This document shows, in pieces, positions 18,515 through 29,926 of a DNA stretch of 64,000 nucleotides (positions within the stretch are counted from its first letter, which is position 1; each line of letters opens with the position of its first letter). The translations under genes and the position numbers were made by a program. The DNA is taken from NCBI RefSeq assembly GCF_020532555.1, contig NZ_JAJBBR010000007.1, positions 241,276 through 305,275 of the forward strand. Direction: 5' to 3'. Below the pieces are notes generated by a model that saw nothing but the letters and a program-made list of their open reading frames with translations, ran no database searches and was not told the origin of the DNA. The stretch comes from Microvirga lenta (lineage in GTDB: Bacteria > Pseudomonadota > Alphaproteobacteria > Rhizobiales > Beijerinckiaceae).

Positions 18515-19685
18515 GAACAGGCCGTTGTTGATCTGGATCGTCTCGGGAGAGGAATCGGGCGACCAGCTCGGCGCGAAGCTCATGCGGGGCCTCAAGAAGC
18601 GGCTCGGAGCCGAGCGCCTGCAATTCGGCGGCGTCGGCGGTCATGCCATGAGGGCTGAGGGGCTGAAAAGCCTCTTTCCCCTGGAAGACATCGCCGTCAT
18701 GGGCATCTCCGCCGTCATCGCGCGCCTGCCCACCATCCTCAAACGCATCAGGCTCACCGTGGATGCGGTCGTGGCGGCCAAGCCCGACCTGCTCGTCATC
18801 ATCGATAGCCCGGACTTCACCCACCGCGTGGCCAAGGCCGTGCGGCAGCGCGCCCCGCGGATCCCAATCGTCGATTACGTCAGCCCCTCGGTCTGGGCTT
18901 GGCGTCCGGGCCGTGCGCCGAAGATGCGGGTTTATGTGGACCACCTCCTGGCCCTGCTTCCCTTCGAGCCCGCCGCCCATGAGCGTCTCGGCGGTCCGCC
19001 CACGACCTATGTGGGCCATCCGCTCATCGAGCGTCTCGACGAGATCCGGCCAAAGGCGGGCGAGAGGCGACAGGCGGCGGATGCTCCCCTGAAGCTCCTC
19101 GTCCTTCCCGGCAGCCGCCGCTCGGAGGTGAGCCGCCTCATGGGGCCTTTCGGCGAGACCCTGGCGCTATTGAAGGAGCGCTCGCCGCGCCCCTTCGAGG
19201 TGACGATTCCGGCCGTGCCGCACCTCGCCGCCGAAATCGGGCAGAGGGCAGGTGCCTGGAGCGTGAAGCCGAAGATTGTCGAGGGCGAGGCCGCGAAATG
19301 GGCCGCCTTCCGCGAAGCTGACGCCGCGCTCGCGGCATCCGGCACCGTGACCCTGGAACTGGGGCTCTCCGGTGTGCCGATGGTCGTGGCCTATCGCGTG
19401 TCGAAGATCGAGGAGGTGCTGAAATACCTCATCAAGGCGCCCTCCATCGTGCTCACGAACCTGGTGCTGGGCGAGAACGTGATCCCGGAGCTGATCCAGT
19501 GGGACTGCACGCCCGAGAAGCTGACCGAGGCGCTGCTGCCCCTGCTCTCCGACACGCCGGAGCGCCGCCGTCAGGTCGAAGCGTTCCGGCGCATGGACGA
19601 TCTCATGCGCATCGGCGACGAGGCTCCGAGCGAGCGTGCGGCGCGGATCGTGGAAGAGGTGTTGAGCGCAGGCAGAGGGGATTGA
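18507..19685 (+). CDS. lpxB: Lipid A disaccharide synthase
   Basis: 392-residue GT19 glycosyltransferase joining lipid X to UDP-diacylglucosamine. Motifs: IVSGEESGDQLGAKLMRGLK, FGGVGGHAMRAEG, YVSPSVWAWRPGRA, VGHPLIERLDE, LPGSRRSEVSRL and ASGTVTLELGLSGVPMVVAY. The ATG at 18507 overlaps lpxI. It is the last gene of the plus-strand lpx run; no clear terminator lies before the convergent gene that ends at 19726. Confidence 0.96.
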   Translation: MSENRPLLIWIVSGEESGDQLGAKLMRGLKKRLGAERLQFGGVGGHAMRAEGLKSLFPLEDIAVMGISAVIARLPTILKRIRLTVDAVVAAKPDLLVIIDSPDFTHRVAKAVRQRAPRIPIVDYVSPSVWAWRPGRAPKMRVYVDHLLALLPFEPAAHERLGGPPTTYVGHPLIERLDEIRPKAGERRQAADAPLKLLVLPGSRRSEVSRLMGPFGETLALLKERSPRPFEVTIPAVPHLAAEIGQRAGAWSVKPKIVEGEAAKWAAFREADAALAASGTVTLELGLSGVPMVVAYRVSKIEEVLKYLIKAPSIVLTNLVLGENVIPELIQWDCTPEKLTEALLPLLSDTPERRRQVEAFRRMDDLMRIGDEAPSERAARIVEEVLSAGRGD

Positions 19686-19725
19686 AGCCGATAGGCATTA
19701 AGAGAAGCGACATGGAGCGTCCTGT

Positions 19726-20202
19726 CTACAGCTGCTTCCCCAAAGCGCCTGTTTCGTCATCGGCCTCGGACTCCAGCTCTCGTTCCCAGTCGTAGCGATG
19801 GCCCAAGCCTCTGCGGAGCCGATACCATTTGTGACGAAACCAATCATTGGCACGGATGCGCAGCGTGGGCTTGATGATCTCGAACCTGTATTCCTCATCC
19901 ATGGTTTCGAGAGTATCGGCCATGTAATTCATGGCGCGAACGACACCAGGGTCATCGAACAAGCCCGCAGCATCAGAGAGACTGCCGATAATCTGATAAG
20001 CATCTGCAATCTTGACTTGACAGAGTTCCAGTAGCGAAGAAGCCGTCTCCAACTCCTGGGCCTGATCGAGAAAGCGCCGGGCTTCGGCTTCGGAAACGCA
20101 TCCCTCAGCTTCCTTTCGAAGGTTATAAGCTCGGTTAAGGAGCGTCGCGGTGACGTATTCGCCGTCGAAATGTTGAACCGTAGGGCTGCTATAATGTGTC
20201 AT
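19726..20202 (-). CDS. Unknown 158-residue soluble protein
   Basis: I do not recognise this protein. It begins MTHYSSPTVQHFDGEYV, has no signal peptide or membrane segment, is mainly helical by composition, and has an acidic middle (FDDPGVVRAMNYMADTLETM) and a basic, Trp-rich stretch (RANDWFRHKWYRLRRGLGHR) before an acidic tail. GC is visibly lower than in lpxB and gltA. It sits convergent to lpxB and downstream of gltA's terminator, so it needs its own promoter. I chose the ATG at 20202; a GTG at 20208 would add two residues. Low GC and a break in a conserved neighbourhood suggest later acquisition. Confidence 0.7.
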   Translation of the reverse strand: MTHYSSPTVQHFDGEYVTATLLNRAYNLRKEAEGCVSEAEARRFLDQAQELETASSLLELCQVKIADAYQIIGSLSDAAGLFDDPGVVRAMNYMADTLETMDEEYRFEIIKPTLRIRANDWFRHKWYRLRRGLGHRYDWERELESEADDETGALGKQL

Positions 20203-20243
20203 TGTCACGAACTTACCGGTTCGAGAGTTAGAATTTCAATATG

Positions 20244-20267
20244 AAAAAAGGGGCCTTTCGGCCCCTT
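20244..20267 (-). terminator. Rho-independent terminator of gltA
   Basis: On the minus strand a GGGGCC/GGCCCC stem with a GAAA tetraloop is followed by TTTTTT. It lies 27 bases after the gltA stop and is the clearest intrinsic terminator in the window. Confidence 0.92.
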
Positions 20268-20293
20268 CCTTGTTTCAGGTTCTGACGCCGGTC

Positions 20294-21586
20294 TTACCCG
20301 CGCTGGGCGACCGTCACGTAGTCGCGCTTGGGCGAGCCCGTGTAGAGCTGGCGCGGGCGGCCGATGCGCTGGGACGGGTCCTCGATCATCTCGCTCCACT
20401 GGGCGATCCAGCCGACCGTGCGGGCCAGCGCGAAGAGCACCGTGAACATGGAGGTCGGGAAGCCCATCGCCTTGAGGGTGATGCCCGAATAGAAGTCGAT
20501 GTTCGGGTAGAGCTTCTTCTCGACGAAGTACTCGTCCCGCAGGGCGATCTGCTCGAGCTCGATGGCGACTTCGAGGAGCGGATCGTCCTTGACGCCGAGC
20601 TCGTTGAGCACCTCGTGGGTGGTCTTCTGCATGATGCGGGCGCGCGGATCGTAGTTCTTGTAGACCCGGTGGCCGAAGCCCATGAGACGGAACGGATCGT
20701 TCTTGTCCTTGGCCTTGGCGATGTACTCCGGAATCCGGTCCGGCGTCCCGATCTCCTCCAGCATCTTCAGGGCCGCCTCGTTGGCGCCGCCATGGGCGGG
20801 ACCCCAGAGGCAGGCGATGCCGGCCGCGATGCACGCGAACGGGTTCGCGCCCGACGAGCCGGCGAGGCGCACGGTCGAGGTCGAGGCGTTCTGCTCGTGA
20901 TCGGCGTGGAGGATGAAGATCCGGTCCAGCGCCCGCGAGAGCACCGGGTTGACCTTGTACTCCTCGGCCGGGACCGCGAAGCACATGCGCAGGAAGTTGG
21001 ACGTGTAGTCCAGCTCGTTCGCGGGATACACGAAGGGCTGGCCGACATGGTACTTGTAGGCCATCGCGGCGAGCGTCGGCATCTTGGCGATCATGCGCAT
21101 GGAGGCGACCATGCGCTGGTGCGGATCCGAGATGTCGGTCGAGTCGTGGTAGAAGGCCGAAAGGGCGCCGACGCAGCCGACCATGATCGCCATCGGGTGG
21201 GCGTCGCGGCGGAAGCCGGTGAAGAACCGGTTCATCTGGTCGTGCACCATCGTGTGGCGCGTGACGCGGTAGTCGAAATCCGCCTTCTGGGCGGCGGTCG
21301 GCAGCTCTCCGTAGAGAAGCAGGTAGCAGGTCTCGAGGAAGTCGCCGTGCTCGGCGAGCTGTTCGATGGGGTAGCCGCGGTAGAGCAGGATGCCCTTGTC
21401 GCCGTCGATATAGGTGATCTTGGACTCGCAGGCCGCCGTCGAGGTGAAGCCGGGGTCGTATGTGAACATCCCGGTCTGACCGTAGAGCTTGGAAATGTCG
21501 ACGACGCTCGGACCGATGGTGCCTTCTTTGACAGCCAGTTCCACCGACTTATCGTCAACGTTGAGCGTGCTGGAGGTAGAACTCAT
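20294..21586 (-). CDS. gltA: Citrate synthase
   Basis: 430-residue type II citrate synthase, condensing acetyl-CoA with oxaloacetate in the TCA cycle. Clear motifs are [20 protein letters not shown], the active-site [29 protein letters not shown] and [17 protein letters not shown]. The ATG at 21586 ([14 protein letters not shown]) is preferred over an in-frame start 33 bases earlier: it gives the family length and GAAG lies 5 bases before it. The gene ends in a strong terminator and receives acetyl-CoA from the pdh genes further right. Confidence 0.97.
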   Translation of the reverse strand: MSSTSSTLNVDDKSVELAVKEGTIGPSVVDISKLYGQTGMFTYDPGFTSTAACESKITYIDGDKGILLYRGYPIEQLAEHGDFLETCYLLLYGELPTAAQKADFDYRVTRHTMVHDQMNRFFTGFRRDAHPMAIMVGCVGALSAFYHDSTDISDPHQRMVASMRMIAKMPTLAAMAYKYHVGQPFVYPANELDYTSNFLRMCFAVPAEEYKVNPVLSRALDRIFILHADHEQNASTSTVRLAGSSGANPFACIAAGIACLWGPAHGGANEAALKMLEEIGTPDRIPEYIAKAKDKNDPFRLMGFGHRVYKNYDPRARIMQKTTHEVLNELGVKDDPLLEVAIELEQIALRDEYFVEKKLYPNIDFYSGITLKAMGFPTSMFTVLFALARTVGWIAQWSEMIEDPSQRIGRPRQLYTGSPKRDYVTVAQRG

Positions 21587-21751
21587 GCGTCTTCGCCCTT
21601 TCAAAAGGAGGCCGGGCATAACCTAGAGCAGCCATGGGTTTCGGAGAAGGTCTCCGGCCGGACTGCCGAGCCGAATTATGCCGGTCGGTAGGTAGGATGG
21701 GGTCTCGGTAGCTTATCCGTATGGAGGGGGCAAGCACGTCTAAAGGCGAGG

Positions 21752-21775
21752 TGCGCCCGCTATGCAGCGGGCGCA
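21752..21775 (-). terminator. Hairpin over the gltX stop codon
   Basis: TGCGCCCGC at 21752-21760 and GCGGGCGCA at 21767-21775 pair around TATGCA. The stem covers the gltX stop codon and has no real T tract, so termination would be weak. Confidence 0.4.
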
Positions 21776-23190
21776 TCCTTCAGTTGGTCGCGCAGGCGCA
21801 ACAGCGTTTCGTCCTTGCCGAGCACCGCCATCACGTCGAAGAGGCCGGGGGAGGTCGCCCGTCCCGTCAGGGCCGCGCGCAGGGGCTGAGCCACCTGTCC
21901 GAGCTTGGCGCCGATGGCCTCGGCGTGCTCGCGCACGACCGCCTCCACGCCGGCAGCCGACCAGTCGGAGACCGCGTCCAGCTTCTCGACGATGCCGTCC
22001 AGGCGGGCGCGGCCGTCCGCCAGCAGGCTCGCGGCCTTCTCGTCGAGGTGCAGCGGGCGCTTCGCATAGAGGTAATAGGCGCTGTCGAGGAGCTCCACGA
22101 GGGTCTTGGCGCGCTCCTTCAGGCCCGGCATGGCGGCGAGAAGCTTCTGCCGCAGGGCGGGCGTGAAGGTGCGGCCGAGATGGTGCTCGTCCTTGTCGAG
22201 TTCCGGCAGCAGATCTTCGAGAGCATTCACCAGCCGCTCGTCGTCCGACTGGCGCATGTAGTGGCCGTTGAGGTTTTCGAGTTTGGCGAAGTCGAAGCGC
22301 GCCGGAGAGCGGCCGATGCTGGAGAGAGCGAAGGCGTCGATCATCTCCTGTGTGGAAAAGATCTCCTGGTCGCCGTGGCTCCAGCCGAGGCGCACAAGAT
22401 AGTTGCGCAGGGCTTCCGGCAGGTAGCCCATGCTGCGATAGGCCTCGACGCCGAGCGCGCCATGACGCTTGGAGAGCTTCGCGCCGTCCGGTCCGTGGAT
22501 GAGCGGGATATGGGCCATCTTCGGCACGTCCCAGCCCAGCGCCTGATAGATCTGCGTCTGGCGGGCGCCGTTGGTCAGGTGGTCGTCGCCGCGGATGATG
22601 TGGGTCACGTTCATGTCGTGATCGTCCACCACCACGGCGAGCATGTAGGTCGGCGTCCCGTCCGAACGCAGCAGCACGAGATCGTCCAGATCCTTGTTCT
22701 GCCAGACCACGCGGCCCTGCACCTCGTCCTCCACCACGGTCTCGCCCTCGGTGGGGGCCTTGAGGCGGATGACGGGCTTCACGCCCTCGGGCGCCTCGGA
22801 GGGGTCGCGGTCGCGCCAGCGGCCGTCGTAGCGCATGGGGCGGCCCTCGCGGCGGGCCGTCTCGCGCATCTCCTCCAGCTCCTGCTGGCTGGCATAGCAG
22901 TAATAGGCGCGGCCGGAGGCCAGCAGGGACTCCGCCACCTCCTTGTGCCGTGCGGCGCGGGAGAACTGGTAGACCACGTCCCCGTCCCAATCGAGGCCGA
23001 GCCATTTCAACCCGTCCAGGATCGCCGCGATGGCGGCGTCCGTGGAGCGTTCCCGATCCGTGTCCTCGATGCGCAGCAGCATCTTGCCGCCGTGCCGCTT
23101 GGCGTAGAGCCAGTTGAACAGGGCCGTGCGTCCTCCGCCGATATGCAGGAAGCCGGTGGGCGAGGGGGCGAAACGGGTGACAACGGTCAT
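21760..23190 (-). CDS. gltX: Glutamyl-tRNA synthetase
   Basis: 476-residue class I synthetase. The HIGH motif is in [20 protein letters not shown], the KMSKS loop is KLSKRHG, and the C-terminal anticodon-binding part includes [17 protein letters not shown]. The ATG at 23190 ([13 protein letters not shown]) is the standard start; an upstream TTG at 23214 would add eight residues. It is divergent from comEC across 135 bases, so both promoters must lie there. Confidence 0.95.
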   Translation of the reverse strand: MTVVTRFAPSPTGFLHIGGGRTALFNWLYAKRHGGKMLLRIEDTDRERSTDAAIAAILDGLKWLGLDWDGDVVYQFSRAARHKEVAESLLASGRAYYCYASQQELEEMRETARREGRPMRYDGRWRDRDPSEAPEGVKPVIRLKAPTEGETVVEDEVQGRVVWQNKDLDDLVLLRSDGTPTYMLAVVVDDHDMNVTHIIRGDDHLTNGARQTQIYQALGWDVPKMAHIPLIHGPDGAKLSKRHGALGVEAYRSMGYLPEALRNYLVRLGWSHGDQEIFSTQEMIDAFALSSIGRSPARFDFAKLENLNGHYMRQSDDERLVNALEDLLPELDKDEHHLGRTFTPALRQKLLAAMPGLKERAKTLVELLDSAYYLYAKRPLHLDEKAASLLADGRARLDGIVEKLDAVSDWSAAGVEAVVREHAEAIGAKLGQVAQPLRAALTGRATSPGLFDVMAVLGKDETLLRLRDQLKDAPAA

Positions 23191-23325
23191 CGGTGGCAAA
23201 ACCTTAGCGTTCAAGGAGTTCGTGCGGGCTCACGGTCACGGCGCCCGCGACTCATCCACAGGCCGGATTTGGCCGCGGCGCGCGCTCGTCTAACATGCAA
23301 ACCCACCCAGCGTTAAGCCGAAGCG

Positions 23326-25593
23326 ATGGCCGAAGACAACAGGGGAGACCGAAGCCGGACGCCGCGCACCCTCGCGCGGGCCCTCGTGCTGCCCCGGATC
23401 GGGTGGACTTCCATCGATTTCGGCTTCCTCGACGGCCGCGAATGGCTTGCGGGAAATCTGGCCAGAGAGGTCGAGCAGCGGCGGCTTTTCCCTTGGATCG
23501 CCGTCTGTTTCGGGCTCGGCATCATCCTGTTCTTTCAGGCCGATGCACCCGCTCTCTGGGCGCCGGTGGGGGCTTTCGTCCTTTGCACCACTGTCGCAGC
23601 GGGCTTGCGCCGGCGCCCGGTGCCGCTTGCCGTCATGATCGGGTTTGCCGCGCTTTTCGCCGGGTTCTCGGCCGGAGCGATCCGCGCCCGGAGCGTCGCG
23701 GCTCCGGTTCTCGCCCGCATGACGATTGCGCCGGTCGCAGGCTTCATCGAGGCCGTGGAGGACCGGGAGCAGGGCAAGCGGCTGCTGATCCGCGTTGCCG
23801 AGCTGAAGGGCGTTCCCGATGCGGAAAGACCGCATCTGGTGCGCGTGTCGGTGCGGAACGGGGAGGGGCTGGCGGCAGGGCTCTTCGTCACCGGAACGGT
23901 GCGCCTCCTCCCGCCGCCGCAGCCCGCCTGGCCGGGAGGGTACGACTTCGCGCGGGACGCCTATTACAAGGGCATCGGTGCCGTCGGGTCCTTCACGGGT
24001 GCGGTGAAGCAAGCCGATCCGCCATCGGATCCGCCCTGGTCCGTCCGGGTCGCGGCCCAGGTGGACGGCGCGCGCAACGCCCTGACCCATCGCATCGCCT
24101 CCGCCATCGGCGGCCCCGCGGGCGGTGTCGGCGCGGCTCTGGTGACGGGCAAGCGGGGGCTGATCGGCGAGCCGACGAACGACATGCTGCGTGGGGCCGG
24201 GATCTATCACATCGTGTCCATCTCGGGCCTCCACATGGTGCTGGCGGCCGGGACCTTCTTCTGGCTCGCCCGCGCCCTGCTGGCCCTGGCGCCGTCGCTG
24301 GCCCTGCTCTGGCCGGTCAAGAAGATCGCTGCCGTCGCGGCCATGCTCGGCGCGAGCGTCTATTGCGTATTCTCGGGATCGGACGTGGCGACCGTTCGCT
24401 CCCTCATCATGACTCTGGTCATGTTCGGCGCGATCCTGGCGGACCGGCCGGCCCTGAGCATCCGGAACCTGTCGATCTCGGCCCTCATCGTTCTTGCCCG
24501 CGAGCCCGAGGCGCTGCTCGGCCCGAGTTTCCAGATGTCGTTCGGAGCCGTCGCCGCCATGATGAGCCTCGTGCCCCTCATGCAGCGGGCAAGGCCGGAG
24601 GCGGGGCCCCGGACCCTGGCCGACCAAGCCCTGCGATGGGCGGGGCAGGGGATCGTCGGCCTGATGGCGACCACACTGGTCGCGAGTCTCGCCACGGCGC
24701 CGTTCGCCGCCTATCACTTCCAGACGCTGAACCCCTACGGCCTGATCGGCAATGCGCTGGCCCTGCCGCTCGTCTCCTTCGTCGTCATGCCGTCTGCCGT
24801 GCTGGGCGTCCTGGCCTATCCGTTCGGCCTCGACGGACCCGTCTGGCAGGTCATGGGCTGGGCGGTGGCGCAAGTGCTGGAGGTCTCGGCCCTCGTGGAC
24901 GGCATTGCAGGCTCCACCGTCGTGGTGCCGGCCCTCGGGATCGGTGCTCTGGGCCTGCTCAGCCTCGCGCTCCTCATCGTGACCCTTCCCGCCTCCGCCC
25001 TGCGCTGGCTCGCGCTGCTTCCGGCCGGAATGGGCGTCGCCTTTGCGGCCGCTCCGGGCCGGTTCGATATCTATGTCGACCGGGAGGGGACGGGCGCCGC
25101 GATCCGCGGCACGGACGGCAGGCTCACCTTCGTGGGCCGACCGTCGGCCTTCGTGATGGAGCAGTGGCTGCGGGCGGACGGGGATGGCCGCGCGGCGGAC
25201 GATGCCGGCCTGAGGCAGGACGCCCGGTGCGATGCGGCCGGATGCGTGGTGGCGGCGAAGGTCGGCCGCCATGTGGCCTTCGTGCAGGACCTGTCGGCCT
25301 TCGAGGAGGATTGTCGCCGCGCTGCGGTCGTGATCGCCCGTCTCGACGCGCCGGAGACGTGCGGGGCCGTTCTCGTGCTCGACAGGGATGCGCTGGCCGC
25401 CAGGGGCGCGACCGCGATCCGCCTCGGCGAAGCGGAGATCGAGATCAGATCCGTCCGCAAGGGACGCGAGACCCTGCCGTGGACCGGCCCGGTGGCATCG
25501 GCCGGCAAAAAGAAGGACGGGGCGCGCCCGGCGCGACCCGTCCCTGAACAGGATCTCCCGGGAGAGGAGATCAGTAGCGGCGAACCAGACTGA
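23326..25593 (+). CDS. comEC: ComEC/Rec2 family DNA-uptake channel protein, C-terminal hydrolase domain degenerate
   Basis: 755-residue membrane protein. An N-terminal DUF4131-type part (about 50-220) is followed by the competence domain: [54 protein letters not shown] and several helices to about residue 570. In ComEC this domain forms the channel that takes single-stranded DNA across the inner membrane. The C-terminal part (from about [11 protein letters not shown]) is in the place of the metallo-beta-lactamase domain of longer ComECs, but I see no HxHxDH motif. The last 23 bases overlap the 3' end of convergent lexA. Tight neighbourhood with gltX and lexA is common in rhizobia. Confidence 0.88.
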   Translation: MAEDNRGDRSRTPRTLARALVLPRIGWTSIDFGFLDGREWLAGNLAREVEQRRLFPWIAVCFGLGIILFFQADAPALWAPVGAFVLCTTVAAGLRRRPVPLAVMIGFAALFAGFSAGAIRARSVAAPVLARMTIAPVAGFIEAVEDREQGKRLLIRVAELKGVPDAERPHLVRVSVRNGEGLAAGLFVTGTVRLLPPPQPAWPGGYDFARDAYYKGIGAVGSFTGAVKQADPPSDPPWSVRVAAQVDGARNALTHRIASAIGGPAGGVGAALVTGKRGLIGEPTNDMLRGAGIYHIVSISGLHMVLAAGTFFWLARALLALAPSLALLWPVKKIAAVAAMLGASVYCVFSGSDVATVRSLIMTLVMFGAILADRPALSIRNLSISALIVLAREPEALLGPSFQMSFGAVAAMMSLVPLMQRARPEAGPRTLADQALRWAGQGIVGLMATTLVASLATAPFAAYHFQTLNPYGLIGNALALPLVSFVVMPSAVLGVLAYPFGLDGPVWQVMGWAVAQVLEVSALVDGIAGSTVVVPALGIGALGLLSLALLIVTLPASALRWLALLPAGMGVAFAAAPGRFDIYVDREGTGAAIRGTDGRLTFVGRPSAFVMEQWLRADGDGRAADDAGLRQDARCDAAGCVVAAKVGRHVAFVQDLSAFEEDCRRAAVVIARLDAPETCGAVLVLDRDALAARGATAIRLGEAEIEIRSVRKGRETLPWTGPVASAGKKKDGARPARPVPEQDLPGEEISSGEPD

Positions 25594-26275
25594 CCAGCTT
25601 GCCCTGGATCTTGACCCGATCCGGGCCGAGCACGCGGGTCTCGTAGGCCTGATTGGCGGCTTCCAGCGCAATCGACGAGCCGCGGCGGCGGAAGCGCTTG
25701 AGGGTCGCTTCCTCGTCGTCGATCAGGGCCACGATGATGTCGCCCGTATTGGCGGTGTCCTGCTTGCGGATCACCACGAGGTCGCCGTCGAGAATGCCGG
25801 CCTCGACCATCGAGTCCCCTCGGACCTCGAGGGCATAGTGCTCGCCCTGGGCCAGGAAGTCCTGGGAGAGGGTGATCGAGTGGCTGCGGTTCTGGATGGC
25901 CGAGATCGGCACACCGGCCGCGATCCGGCCCATGACCGGGATCGACATGTCGCGGGTCCGCTCCTCCACGGGCGCCGGAGCCGGCGCCTTGGCCTTGGCG
26001 GCGAGACCGCCCTCGACCACGCTCGGGGTGAAGCGACGCTGCGCCGCCGCACCGCCCACGGTCTCCGGCAGGCGGAGAACCTCCAGGGCGCGGGCCCGGT
26101 TGGGCAGGCGGCGGATGAAGCCGCGCTCCTCGAGCGCCGTGATCAGGCGGTGGATGCCGGATTTGGATTTGAGATCGAGCGCATCCTTCATCTCGTCGAA
26201 GGACGGCGGAACCCCGGTCTCACGCAGCCGCTCATGGATGAAGCGGAGCAATTCGTGCTGTTTACGCGTCAGCAT
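25571..26275 (-). CDS. lexA: SOS repressor LexA
   Basis: 234-residue LexA. The winged-helix DNA-binding domain ([40 protein letters not shown]) is followed by a long Ala/Pro linker (70-108) and the S24 peptidase domain. The self-cleavage site is Ala120-Gly121 in RIAAGVPI, and the catalytic pair is Ser155 (GDSMVEAG) and Lys193 (EEATLKRF). RecA-stimulated cleavage would derepress SOS genes. Its own promoter has a LexA box. It is downstream of moeA on the same strand, and convergent with comEC. The other obvious target here is the small gene at 537. Confidence 0.97.
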   Translation of the reverse strand: MLTRKQHELLRFIHERLRETGVPPSFDEMKDALDLKSKSGIHRLITALEERGFIRRLPNRARALEVLRLPETVGGAAAQRRFTPSVVEGGLAAKAKAPAPAPVEERTRDMSIPVMGRIAAGVPISAIQNRSHSITLSQDFLAQGEHYALEVRGDSMVEAGILDGDLVVIRKQDTANTGDIIVALIDDEEATLKRFRRRGSSIALEAANQAYETRVLGPDRVKIQGKLVSLVRRY

Positions 26276-26326
26276 GGCTAGCCCTTACTGCTCCGCAAAG
26301 GAGCGATTCTGAAACAAAGCAAGAAC

Positions 26327-26355
26327 AGGGTAACTGTTCTCGCTGTGTTCTGCAA
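26327..26355 (-). promoter_or_regulatory. lexA promoter with LexA box in its spacer
   Basis: On the minus strand TTGCAG (26355-26350) and TACCCT (26332-26327) are 17 bases apart. The LexA box lies inside the spacer. The arrangement fits autorepression, and it lies just after the moeA stop, so lexA is driven separately from the trp-moa-moe genes, though readthrough is possible. Confidence 0.7.
26336..26350 (-). promoter_or_regulatory. LexA (SOS) box of lexA
   Basis: Plus-strand GTTC, seven bases (TCGCTGT), GTTC; on the lexA strand GAAC-N7-GAAC, the same orientation to the gene as at 487-522. It matches the alphaproteobacterial LexA operator exactly. Confidence 0.85.
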
Positions 26356-26383
26356 GTCTAAGGCCAAGCTGAATCGACGCTTT

Positions 26384-27624
26384 TCAGCAAAACCGGTCGA
26401 GCCGGACGATCCGGCAGGGCTCTCCCGCCCGTGCTTCCGGAGCGTGCGGAGCCCTGACGAGCAGGGCGTCCGAGCGGGTCAGGATGCCGAGCATGGAGGA
26501 GTCCTGCGTGGAATGGGGCCTTGCGACCGTAAGTCCCAGCGGTGAGCCGCGAAAATCGACCTCGTGCACCGAAAGGCTCGCGCGCATGTAGTCCTGCCTA
26601 TCGCCGTTCGCCGGAAGATCGCTGCCGAGAAGGGCGGATTCCGTCGGGTCTGCTCCCGCCAGCGGATCGCCTGCGAGAGCCCTGATGGCCGGAACGAGGA
26701 AGAGGATCGCGCAGACGAGGGACGAGACCGGATTGCCCGGGAGGCCGAGCAGCAGCGTCGATCCCAGCCGGCCGTGCATCAGCGGCTTGCCCGGCCGCAA
26801 CGCCACGCGCCAGAACCCGAGGTCCATCCCATGCCGGGCGAGGGCCTTCTGCACCAGGTCGTGCTCGCCGACGGAGGCGCCGCCGAGGGTCACCAGAATG
26901 TCGGCGCGGGCATCCAGGGCGGCCTGGATGCGCTCTTCGAGAGAATCGAGCGTGTCCCGGGCGATGCCGAGATCGAGCGCCTCGCCGCCGGCCTTCTCCA
27001 CCATCAGCGCGGTGGCGGGCAGGCTCGAAGCGGTGATCTGGTCCGGTCCCGCAGGCTCGCCCGCCCGCACCAGTTCGTCGCCCGTGGCGAGAATCGCGAC
27101 CCGGGGCCTGCGCCGGACGGGAAGCTCCCCATGCCCCATGGCGGCCGCGAGGGCGATGTGGCGGCTGTCGAGGCGTGTGCCCGCTTCGAGCAGCCTGTCG
27201 CCTTCCTTGAAGTCGAGACCGGCTGCGCGGATGTGACGATGGGGGGCGGAGGCCTCCGTCACCGTCACGCGGCCGTCGGCCCGTTCCGTGTTCTCCTGGA
27301 TGACCACGGAATCGGCGCCGTCCGGCAGGGGGGCTCCGGTGAAGATGCGCACGGCCTGCGAAGGCCCGACGGTGCCGGGAAAGCGGTTGCCCGCCGCACT
27401 CGTGCCGATCACGTCGAGGGTCACGGGAAACCGGGCGATGTCGTCCGCGCGTACCGCATAGCCGTCCATGGCCGAGGCGGGGAACGGCGGCTGGTCGCGA
27501 AGCGCGACCACGCCCGCCGCGAGGGTGCGGCCCGCACAGTCGATCAGGGCCGCCCGCTCCACTTCGGTCGGTGCGGATACACCGGCCAGGACACGGCGCA
27601 GAGCCTCCTCGACCGAAATCAGAC

Positions 27625-27628
<4 letters not shown>
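26384..27628 (-). CDS. moeA: Molybdopterin molybdenumtransferase MoeA
   Basis: 414-residue MoeA, inserting molybdate into adenylylated molybdopterin. Visible motifs are [20 protein letters not shown] near the N-terminus, [38 protein letters not shown] and [16 protein letters not shown]. The ATG at 27628 overlaps the moaC stop by 4 bases, so it is translated together with moaC. The open frame extends upstream across moaC, but that part is not MoeA. Confidence 0.96.
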
Positions 27629-28097
<469 letters not shown>

Positions 28098-28101
<4 letters not shown>

Positions 28102-28898
28102 GCGGCCTCGCCGAACAGAAGACGCCGCGTGGCGGCACTCACATCCGCCTGCCGCATCAGGCTCTCGCCCACGAGGAAGGTGCGGATGTTCACCTTCGTC
28201 AGCCGGGTGATGTCGTCCAGGGTGAAGATGCCGCTCTCGCCCACGACGATGCGGTCCGCCGGGATCAGCGGCGCCAGCTCCTCGCTGACGGCGAGCGACA
28301 CCTCGAAGGTGCGCAGATTGCGGTTGTTGATGCCGACGAGCTTCGTGCCGAGCGGCAGGGCGCGGTCCAGTTCGGCGCGGTCGTGCACCTCGACGAGCAC
28401 GTCCATTCCGAGGCCGTGGGCGGTTTCGATCAGGTCACGGGCCTCGCCGTCCGAGACGCTCGCCATGATGACGAGGATGCAGTCGGCGCCCCAGGCGCGG
28501 GCCTCGTATACCTGGTAGGGCTCGAACAGGAAATCCTTGCGCAGGGCCGGCAGACCCGAGGCGTCGCGCGCCTGCGCCAGATATTCGGGCCTGCCTTGAA
28601 AGGAAGGCTCGTCGGTGAGCACCGAGAGGCAGGTTGCGCCGCCCTCGGCATAGGCCCTCGCCAGGGCGGGCGGGTCGAAATCGGCCCGGATCAGCCCCTT
28701 GGACGGGCTGGCCTTCTTCACCTCGGCAATCAGGGCCGGGCGATCCTCTGCCAAGTGGCGCTCGATGGCGGCGGCGAAGCCGCGCGGAGGCGCCATGTCT
28801 TGGATGCGCCGCTCCAGCTCGGCCTGCGGCACAGCCGCCTTGGCGGCCGCGATCTCCTGGCGCTTGTAGGCTTCGATGCGCGCGAGAACGTCGCTCAT
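28098..28898 (-). CDS. trpC: Indole-3-glycerol phosphate synthase
   Basis: 266-residue TIM-barrel enzyme closing the indole ring in tryptophan synthesis. Motifs include [20 protein letters not shown] (catalytic Lys region), [45 protein letters not shown] and VVGESGI. It starts 9 bases after the trpD stop and overlaps moaC. No PRAI (TrpF) domain is fused. Confidence 0.97.
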
Positions 28899-28907
28899 GA
28901 CCTGTCC

Positions 28908-29921
28908 TCACGCATTCGATGCGATGACGAGGTGTTCGAGCGCTGCCTTCGCCGCACCCGTATCGAGGGAGCGCGAGGCGCGGTCCAGCCCGTCGCGGAG
29001 GTTGGCGGCTTCGTCGGCCACGACCAATGCGGCGGCGGCGTTCAGGAGAGCGACGTCGCGATAGGGGATCCGCGAACCTTCGAGCACGGCACGAAGCTGC
29101 GCGGCATTGTGCGCCGGATCGGCGCCTTTCAGGTCCTCCAGCTTCGCGACGGGAAGGCCGACCTCCTCGGGGGTGACGGTGAAGCGGCGAATGGTGCCGT
29201 TCTCGAGGGCGACCACATGGGTCGCGCCCGTGGTAGTCATCTCGTCGAGGCCGTCGGAGCCGTGCACGGTCCAGATCTTCTTGGAGCCGAGCTCCTTCAG
29301 AACCTGGGTCAGGGGTTCGAGCCAAGCCTCTGAAAACACGCCGAGAAGCTGGCGCGAGACGCCGGCCGGATTCGACAGCGGTCCGAGCAGGTTGAAGATG
29401 GTCCGTGTGCCCAGCTCCACGCGCACGGGCGCCACGTGGCGCATGGCGGCGTGGTGCGTCTGCGCGAACATGAAGCACAGGCCCACATCCTTCAGGCACC
29501 GCTCCAGTCCCGCAGGATCGAGGCCGAGCTTGACGCCCAGCGCCGAGAGCACGTCCGCCGTGCCGGATCTGGAGGAGGCGGCACGGTTGCCGTGCTTGGC
29601 GACGGGAACGCCGCAGCCGGCCACGATGATCGAGGCCAGGGTCGAGATGTTGTAGCTGCCGGAATGGTCGCCTCCGGTGCCGACGATGTCGACCGCTTTC
29701 TCGGGTGCCTTCACGGTCAGCATCCGGCCGCGCATGGCCGAGACGGCGCCCACGATCTCGTCCAGAGCCTCTCCGCGCACCCGCAGAGCCATGAGAAAGG
29801 CGCCGCCCTGGGCAGGCGTGACCTCGCCCGAGAGCAGGTCGTCGAAGGCGTCGCGCGCCTCTTCCCGGGAGAGGGAGGCTCCCGTGGCCACCTTGGCGAG
29901 ATAGGATTTGAAGGATTCCAT
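28908..29921 (-). CDS. trpD: Anthranilate phosphoribosyltransferase
   Basis: 337-residue TrpD joining anthranilate to PRPP. The PRPP/Mg site is seen in [20 protein letters not shown] and the anthranilate-binding [21 protein letters not shown] use the ATG at 29921 ([11 protein letters not shown]); a TTG at 29930 would overlap the trpG stop. Spacing to trpG is 5 bases, so they are coupled. Standalone TrpD, not fused to TrpG as in enterics. Confidence 0.96.
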   Translation of the reverse strand: MESFKSYLAKVATGASLSREEARDAFDDLLSGEVTPAQGGAFLMALRVRGEALDEIVGAVSAMRGRMLTVKAPEKAVDIVGTGGDHSGSYNISTLASIIVAGCGVPVAKHGNRAASSRSGTADVLSALGVKLGLDPAGLERCLKDVGLCFMFAQTHHAAMRHVAPVRVELGTRTIFNLLGPLSNPAGVSRQLLGVFSEAWLEPLTQVLKELGSKKIWTVHGSDGLDEMTTTGATHVVALENGTIRRFTVTPEEVGLPVAKLEDLKGADPAHNAAQLRAVLEGSRIPYRDVALLNAAAALVVADEAANLRDGLDRASRSLDTGAAKAALEHLVIASNA

Positions 29922-29926
29922 CGGTC

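Noticed and set aside
20270..23316. Long plus-strand frames across gltA and gltX
   Set aside because: Shadows of two clear minus-strand genes.
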